Assembly (NCBI RefSeq): GCF_042683745.1
Contig: NZ_JBHUJX010000025.1
Coordinates: 806,001 to 870,000, forward strand
DNA: 64,000 nucleotides
Source of the DNA: Pseudoneobacillus sp042683745
Lineage (GTDB): Bacteria > Bacillota > Bacilli > Bacillales > Cytobacillaceae
Direction of reading: 5' to 3'
The notes below the pieces were generated by a model. It was not told the DNA's origin, did not search any database, and was given only the letters and a program-made list of their open reading frames with translations. Shown in pieces: positions 58,836 to 64,000 of this stretch. The first letter of the stretch is position 1. Each line of letters begins with the position of its first letter. A program made the position numbers and the translations under genes.

Positions 58836-60098
58836 TTATTTCCCGTATTTTATTAAATGATATTTTTTCTTTCCTCTACGGATGATTGTAAATTGATTTT
58901 CAATTTGATCTTTTTCACTTACGACATAATCGGTTTCTGTTACTCGGTCGCCGTTTATTGAAACTGCACCATTTGTTACATCTTCTCTCGCTTGACGTTT
59001 GGATGGACTAATTCCTGCTTCTACTAATAAATCGACAAGCCCGATATCTTCGCCAGTTGTGTGTGAGTAAGTTGGAACATCTTTGAATCCCTGTTCAATT
59101 TCAACAGCAGTAAGATTTTTTACATCTCCACTAAAGAGAGCATTTGTAATCTTAATAGCTTGCGCTAATGCCTCTTCCCCATGAATGAGACGAGTCATTT
59201 CTTCTGCTAATGCCTTTTGAGCTTTACGCAAATGCGGCTCCTCTTGTACTGAGACTTCTAAGGCGTCAATTTCTTCATGAGTTAGGAAGGTGAAGAACTT
59301 TAAGTACTTTACAACGTCAGCATCCGCAGTATTAATCCAGAACTGGTAGAATTCGTATGGAGTTGTTTTCTCGGCATCTAACCAGACAGATCCACTTTCC
59401 GATTTACCGAATTTTGTACCGTCAGCCTTTGTTACTAAAGGAATCGTCATCCCGAACGCTTTCGATCCTTCTGGCATCATTTTACGAATTAATTCTAGAC
59501 CTGTTGTGATATTCCCCCATTGATCACTTCCACCAATCTGCAATTTACATTGATGATTTTCGTATAAATGTTTAAAGTCCATTCCTTGCATGATCGTGTA
59601 AGTGAATTCCGTAAAGGATATTCCTGTTTCTAACCGGGTCGCAATCGTATCTTTTGCTAGCATATAGTTAATTCCAATATGTTTCCCGTAATCCCTTAAG
59701 AAGGTAATCATATTCATTGGCTCTGTCCAATCATAGTTATTTACTAGAATGGCACCATTTTCCCCTTCAAAATCAAATATCGTTTTTAATTGGGCTGTTA
59801 GACCTCTGACATTATGTTGAACCATCTCGATCGTTTGAAGTGTTCTTTCTTCTGTAGCCTTGGGATCACCAATTAGACCGGTCGCTCCCCCAACAAGGAC
59901 AATCGGACGATGACCATGATTTTGGAACCTTTTTAAAGTTAAAAATGGAAGCAGATGACCGATATGCATACTATCTCCAGTCGGGTCCATTCCACAATAT
60001 AAAGAAATTTTTTCTTTATTTAATGTTTCCTTCAATCCTTCTTCATCAGTTTGTTGGTATACAATGCCACGCCATTGCAAATCCTGTAATAAATCCAT
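58836..60098 (-). CDS. tyrS: Tyrosyl-tRNA synthetase
   Basis: The 420-residue class I synthetase has the HIGH-type motif HIGHLLPF (about 48-55), the Tyr-binding ISFTEFTYTIMQG, and KFGKSESG (KMSKS-type loop, about 230). An S4 RNA-binding domain forms the C-terminus (SKRQAREDVTNGAVSING). It charges tRNA-Tyr. Preceded by a T-box leader, so it is induced when uncharged tRNA-Tyr accumulates. Confidence 0.97.
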   Translation of the reverse strand: MDLLQDLQWRGIVYQQTDEEGLKETLNKEKISLYCGMDPTGDSMHIGHLLPFLTLKRFQNHGHRPIVLVGGATGLIGDPKATEERTLQTIEMVQHNVRGLTAQLKTIFDFEGENGAILVNNYDWTEPMNMITFLRDYGKHIGINYMLAKDTIATRLETGISFTEFTYTIMQGMDFKHLYENHQCKLQIGGSDQWGNITTGLELIRKMMPEGSKAFGMTIPLVTKADGTKFGKSESGSVWLDAEKTTPYEFYQFWINTADADVVKYLKFFTFLTHEEIDALEVSVQEEPHLRKAQKALAEEMTRLIHGEEALAQAIKITNALFSGDVKNLTAVEIEQGFKDVPTYSHTTGEDIGLVDLLVEAGISPSKRQAREDVTNGAVSINGDRVTETDYVVSEKDQIENQFTIIRRGKKKYHLIKYGK

Positions 60099-60123
60099 TA
60101 TAATTCCTCCTTATATTTGAAAA

Positions 60124-60365
60124 AACAAAAAACGCCCTTGCAAAAATGCAAGGACGCTAATAAAGCGCGATACCACCTAGCTTGAGGAATTCCTCCAACT
60201 TAACATGTTAACGACATGACCGTTTACCATTACTACACATTTCATGGTAAAAACTCCGGGAGGTAATTCATTCTTCTATATGTATCGGTTTGCAGCAACC
60301 ACCGACTCTCTAAAAAACAGGGATAGAAGCACTACTGGTTTCCCATCAACGTAATGACAATTTTT
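60124..60365 (-). promoter_or_regulatory. T-box riboswitch of tyrS
   Basis: On the minus strand the leader contains a T-box sequence AGGTGGTATCGCG (60168-60180), close to the consensus GGGTGGTACCGCG, followed by a GC-rich terminator stem (CTTGCA/TGCAAG, 60136-60154) and T-run. Upstream are AGAGAG and GGTGG elements of stem I. Uncharged tRNA-Tyr would favour the antiterminator. A TAC triplet in GAATTACC is a plausible specifier but I did not fold the RNA. Confidence 0.88.
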
Positions 60366-60487
60366 AATTAAACCATTTTTACCATAGTAGAGTCACCTTT
60401 GTCAAATATTCTTTTAATTATATAAAACGACTTTAAATAACAGAAAAATCAGAAATATGCCGTACTTTGTCAACTTCCTTTTCTAAT

Positions 60488-60498
60488 TATGCTATAAT
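60488..60498 (+). promoter_or_regulatory. Extended -10 promoter of the PBP gene
   Basis: TGCTATAAT gives a perfect -10 (60493-60498) with a TGn extension. The -35 TTGTCA (60467) is 20 nt away, too far, so the extended -10 may compensate. Start codon lies 28 nt downstream. Confidence 0.6.
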
Positions 60499-60525
60499 GT
60501 AGGTGATTTTAGGGGGATTGATCTT

Positions 60526-63345
60526 ATGAAAGAATCGAATCACAGACAGGATCGGTGGAAAAAATTCGCCAATCTTTTCACACATAAAAAAACAGTAAAG
60601 AGCGCAAGAATTACGTACCAAGTCATTTGGAATTTATCACTTTTATTTTTAACCGTTGTTTTACTAGGAGGTGCATTTGCTGGTGGTGTCGGTGCAGGGT
60701 ACTTTGCTTCGCTTGTTAAAAATGAACCTATAAGACCTTACGAGAAAATGAAAAAAGACATTTATAATTATGAGGAAACATCTGAACTGTATTTTGCAAA
60801 TGATGAATATTTAGGAAATCTAAGATCGGATTTAGAGCGTGAAGAGGTTCAAATTAAAGATGTATCTAAATATTTGATTGATGCAGTTGTTGCTACAGAA
60901 GATGAATATTTTTATGATCATAAGGGGGTTGTTCCTAAAGCCATATTTCGAGCCCTCTTTCAAGAAGTAACGAATGCCTCCGTACAATCGGGTGGAAGTA
61001 CACTCACACAGCAATTAATAAAAAATCAAATCTTAACAAACGAAGTATCATTTGAACGAAAGGCAAAGGAAATTTTATTAGCCTTACGTTTGGAAAAATT
61101 TTTTAAGAAAGAAGAAATATTAGAAGCTTATTTAAATGTTTCTACATTTGGTAGAAATTCTTCTGGTCGAAACATAGCGGGGGTGCAAACAGCCGCTAAA
61201 GGAATATTCGGTGTGAACGTGAAGGAGTTATCATTACCTCAAGCTGCCTTTATAGCTGGTTTGCCACAAAGCCCATTCGGATACACGCCTTTTACGAGAG
61301 AAGGAAAAATGAAAAAAAATCTAGAGCCAGGCTTGACTAGAATGAAAACTGTCCTTAAAAGGATGCATGACGGTGGATACATTAACAAAGAAGAATACGA
61401 CCAGGCCTTAGCGTATGATGTGACCAAAGATTTCACCCCTTCTAAATCTAGTAGTATTGAAAAATATCCATGGCTAACATATGAGATTGAAAAAAGAGCT
61501 GTCGATATTCTTTCTGTTATCCTCGCTGAAAAAGACGGATATGAAGAAAGAGATCTAAAAGAAAACGAGGATTTAAACGAAGAATATTTGACTTTAGCCA
61601 GTCGAAATCTTCGGCAAAATGGGTACAAGATTCATACGACAATAGATAGAAATATTTATGACGCTATGCAAGAAACAAAGGATAATTATCCGTATTACGG
61701 ACCAGACAAGCCTCAAAAAAAGAAGGATCCAGAAACGGATGAAGATATTACAGTCATGGAACCCGTTGAGGTTGGTGCCATCTTAATAGAGAATAGCACT
61801 GGGAAAATTATTAGCTTTGTCGGTGGAAGAGATCATCACCGCGAACAAATAAACCATGCTACAAGCGCCAAAAGACAAAACGGATCAACAATGAAGCCTT
61901 TACTCGTTTATGCACCAGCAATTGAGCTAGGTAAGGCATCACCAGGAACCGTACTTCCCGATGTAGCATTAAAGCTAGACTCAACTAATCCAAAACCTTG
62001 GCCACTAAACTATGATAAACGATATAGTGGTTTAGTTTCCGCAAGATATGCTCTCGCAAAATCTTATAATGTTCCCGCTGTTAAGCTATACAAAGATATT
62101 ATTGATCAGCGACCCGCAAAGTATTTAGAAAAGATGGGTTTCACCTCTTTACTTGAGCCCGATTTCACCAATCTATCAACTTCGATCGGTTCGTTGGAAA
62201 GTGGGGTAACAGTTGAGGAAAACACGAATGCATTTGCTACATTCGCTAATGGTGGACAGTTTGTCGATGCGTATTTAATCGACAAAATCATTGACAATAA
62301 TGGCAAAGTGATTTACGAGCATGAAGTAAAAACAACGGATGTTTTTACTCCGCAAACAGCTTATTTAACGCTTGATATGATGCGAGATGTTATCCAGAGA
62401 GGAACTGCAACAGCCATTAATAACCGTTTAAAATTCCAGACAGACTGGGCTGGTAAAACAGGTACGGGGCATGACTTCCATGATTCTTGGTTTGTTGCAA
62501 CCAATCCGAATATTACTTTTGGAATATGGACGGGCTATGATACACCTAAATCATTAGAAACGAAAGGCGGATTAAGCTATAGCTTGCGGACCAATTATTT
62601 ATGGGCTGATTTAATCAATGCAGCGTACAATATTAACCCTACATTAATTGATCCAGAAGATCGCTTCATAATGCCTGGTGGACTAGTAAAGAGATCTTTT
62701 TGTGCGGTTTCTGGTCTACTCCCGTCAGAAGCATGTACAAAAGCAGGATTAATTGAAACGGATATTTTCGATATGAAGCATGCACCAACAGAGGAAGATT
62801 CCAATTTAATTGAAGGAAAATATGTCCGTGTTGGTGATCAAAAATATTTAGCATTAGACTCAACACCAGATGAATTTGCCGAAACCGGCTTAATCATTAA
62901 TCCGGATTTTGTTAAAGGTTCATTAGGAGTCGATATTCCCGATTTGGGACAACTCATTCCTAAAAAAGAGCGCTGGTCAAATATTCTAGTTCCTAATGAT
63001 AAAATTGTAGAAAATGGGAAAGTCCCCGATTCCCCATTTATTATGGCTTCAGGAAATACAATTGTTTGGGCGCAACATCTGGAACAAGATGTGATTGGAT
63101 TTAGAATCTATAATCGAAAAGGCCATAAGGTTGGCTCAGAAAAGTCTGGAGCTGATTATGCTTTTGATGTTGGTAATGGAACTTATTACGTTACAGCTGT
63201 CGATATTGCAGGTAATGAATCTCCTCCCTCTAATTTAATTGAAATTGGAGCAAGCAAAAATACAGAACAGGATGACGAACCAGAAAACTCAAAAGATGAA
63301 GATATTATTGATTTAGATCCAATTTTCACTCCTAATAACTATTAA
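60526..63345 (+). CDS. Class A penicillin-binding protein (transglycosylase/transpeptidase)
   Basis: The 939-residue protein has a cytoplasmic N-terminus, one transmembrane helix (about 35-62), a GT51 domain (about 95-270; TEDEYFYDHKGV, GGSTLTQQLIKN, ERKAKE, EAYLN) and a transpeptidase domain (about 410-690) with SxxK in GSTMKPL, SxN in KSYNVP and KTG in AGKTGTG. The C-terminus has a fibronectin-like segment (about 840-905) and an acidic tail. It polymerises and cross-links peptidoglycan at the outer membrane face. Neighbourhood between tyrS and acsA is typical of Bacillus-like genomes. Confidence 0.93.
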   Translation: MKESNHRQDRWKKFANLFTHKKTVKSARITYQVIWNLSLLFLTVVLLGGAFAGGVGAGYFASLVKNEPIRPYEKMKKDIYNYEETSELYFANDEYLGNLRSDLEREEVQIKDVSKYLIDAVVATEDEYFYDHKGVVPKAIFRALFQEVTNASVQSGGSTLTQQLIKNQILTNEVSFERKAKEILLALRLEKFFKKEEILEAYLNVSTFGRNSSGRNIAGVQTAAKGIFGVNVKELSLPQAAFIAGLPQSPFGYTPFTREGKMKKNLEPGLTRMKTVLKRMHDGGYINKEEYDQALAYDVTKDFTPSKSSSIEKYPWLTYEIEKRAVDILSVILAEKDGYEERDLKENEDLNEEYLTLASRNLRQNGYKIHTTIDRNIYDAMQETKDNYPYYGPDKPQKKKDPETDEDITVMEPVEVGAILIENSTGKIISFVGGRDHHREQINHATSAKRQNGSTMKPLLVYAPAIELGKASPGTVLPDVALKLDSTNPKPWPLNYDKRYSGLVSARYALAKSYNVPAVKLYKDIIDQRPAKYLEKMGFTSLLEPDFTNLSTSIGSLESGVTVEENTNAFATFANGGQFVDAYLIDKIIDNNGKVIYEHEVKTTDVFTPQTAYLTLDMMRDVIQRGTATAINNRLKFQTDWAGKTGTGHDFHDSWFVATNPNITFGIWTGYDTPKSLETKGGLSYSLRTNYLWADLINAAYNINPTLIDPEDRFIMPGGLVKRSFCAVSGLLPSEACTKAGLIETDIFDMKHAPTEEDSNLIEGKYVRVGDQKYLALDSTPDEFAETGLIINPDFVKGSLGVDIPDLGQLIPKKERWSNILVPNDKIVENGKVPDSPFIMASGNTIVWAQHLEQDVIGFRIYNRKGHKVGSEKSGADYAFDVGNGTYYVTAVDIAGNESPPSNLIEIGASKNTEQDDEPENSKDEDIIDLDPIFTPNNY

Positions 63346-63350
63346 GAAAA

Positions 63351-63600
63351 GCGCGGGGCGCCTTGATCAGCCCCGATAAAGAAGACTGGTTGATTAGCGA
63401 GGTAACGAAGCCAGAGACCTAGTCGCACTTATGCAAACCGTTCTTTGGTTTACCAAGCAAATGCTTCGCCAGCCGGAAAGTCGTTCTTTGACTTTTTGGC
63501 TGGCTAACATTTGACCTCGAGGTCGACTAAAACGCGACGTCCTGTCGAATTGTCGACACTAGTACATCCTGTACGTCGGGGCTAGGACGCTTGCGCTGGA
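63351..63600. repeat. Palindromic intergenic repeat element, copy 2
   Basis: Same ends and core as 3044-3215, but with about 77 extra bases inserted after CAGCCCCGA. The central hairpin has arms AGCCGG-side GCCAGCC/GGCTGGC instead of GCCACCC/GGGTGGC, a paired change that keeps the stem. Lies between the PBP and acsA genes and shows no gene. Confidence 0.85.
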
Positions 63601-63662
63601 CAATTTTCGAAGTCCGAAAATGTTATACTTTCTTATCTTATCTTCCGAATTAAATTTGGACA

Positions 63663-63708
63663 TAAAAACACCCCGTAAATGTTAGTTTAGTGTCTAACAT
63701 TTACGGGG
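63663..63708 (-). terminator. Terminator of acsA
   Basis: CCCCGTAAATGTTAG/CTAACATTTACGGGG 15-bp arms with an 8-nt loop and T-run on the minus strand. Confidence 0.9.
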
Positions 63709-63745
63709 CAGTTCAATATCTCAACTTATCGAGTCAGCTTCTTTT

Positions 63746-64000
63746 TTAATCTTCCATTGTAGATAAATCACCTGTTGGTAAATCTAATTCCCACGCCTTT
63801 AGTACTCGACGCATGATTTTACCACTTCTAGTCTTTGGTAACTTATCACGGAAATCGATTTCGCGTGGAGCTGCATGTGCTGCCAAGCCTTTTTTCACAA
63901 ATTGGCGAATTTCTTCTTTTAATTCTTCAGATGCTTCATACCCATCTCTTAAAGCGATAAATGCTTTAATAATTTCTCCTCGAACAGGATCTGGTTTACC
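63746..64000 (-). CDS. acsA: Acetyl-CoA synthetase, C-terminal end (gene continues beyond window)
   Basis: The last 84 residues of an AMP-forming acyl/acetyl-CoA synthetase are present. The family's C-terminal lysine motif is visible in KLPKTRSGKIMRRVL, and GKPDPVRGEIIKAFIAL matches AcsA. It activates acetate to acetyl-CoA; the Lys in SGK is the usual acetylation site that controls activity. Location next to tyrS agrees with B. subtilis acsA-tyrS. Confidence 0.92.
   Translation of the reverse strand, partial: GKPDPVRGEIIKAFIALRDGYEASEELKEEIRQFVKKGLAAHAAPREIDFRDKLPKTRSGKIMRRVLKAWELDLPTGDLSTMED

Noticed and set aside
1..64000. tRNA or rRNA genes
   Set aside because: I saw no cloverleaf with GTTCRANYC and CCA-type ends and no rRNA-like sequence; a dedicated scan was not possible.

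Overview
The window is chromosome of a low-GC Gram-positive rod of the family Bacillaceae. Its gene content and order (brnQ, ezrA, refZ, ytsP, ytrP-like, rpsD, then tyrS, a class A PBP and acsA) match the rpsD-tyrS-acsA neighbourhood of Bacillus and relatives. Strong AGGAGG ribosome binding sites, a T-box in front of tyrS, an S4-type leader in front of rpsD and Bacillus-type LexA boxes agree. I cannot name the genus.

Region 1 (1-8880) is core chromosome: a partial branched-chain amino-acid carrier, the divisome regulator EzrA, a palindromic intergenic repeat, the TetR-like RefZ, a free-methionine sulfoxide reductase (GAF fold), a methionine gamma-lyase-like PLP enzyme, a GAF-GGDEF protein and ribosomal protein S4.

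Region 2 (8862-56834, about 48 kb) is a siphovirus prophage inserted at the 3' end of rpsD, bounded by a 20-bp direct repeat (attL 8862-8881, attR 56815-56834). Beside attL, reading leftward, are a replication-relaxation-like protein, an FtsK/TraB-like ATPase, a small membrane protein and a possibly frameshifted small gene, with an XRE regulator reading the other way. Next come an SOS (LexA) controlled yolD-uvrX module and an accessory block: PH/SHOCT protein, small RNA candidate, DUF3800 protein and secreted HExxH protein. The lysis cassette (GH24-SPOR endolysin, holin) follows, then a second accessory block (small membrane protein, Abi-alpha/DUF4393 protein, IrrE-like peptidase). The late operon, all on the minus strand and read right to left, runs HNH, terminase small and large, portal, ClpP-like protease, HK97 capsid, connectors, major tail protein, frameshifted tail chaperone, tape measure, Dit, Gp37-like protein and baseplate genes. 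To its right is an ArpU-like regulator, then the replication block: SNF2 helicase, VRR-NUC nuclease, a nine-copy GTATAC array (candidate origin), VapE-type primase/helicase, zinc-ribbon/HTH regulator, MazG, a sigma factor resembling the sporulation group, family A DNA polymerase, DUF2815 and DUF2800. The lysogeny switch (XRE, CI-like repressor, ImmA) and a tyrosine integrase reading toward attR close the element.

Region 3 (56835-64000) is chromosome again: the displaced rpsD terminator, a secreted protein with five Ig-like repeats, tyrS with its T-box, a class A penicillin-binding protein, a second copy of the intergenic repeat and the 3' end of acsA.

The prophage looks largely intact: packaging, head, tail, lysis, replication and integration genes are all open. 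Damage is confined to small accessory genes: a nonsense codon in a zinc-ribbon gene, a methylase remnant and a possible +1 frameshift in a small basic protein. The least explained parts are the FtsK/relaxation module, the two accessory blocks flanking lysis, the iteron array and several short repeat families (0A-box-like elements, AAGCGTCTGTCCAC motifs, GGGGGA arm repeats).
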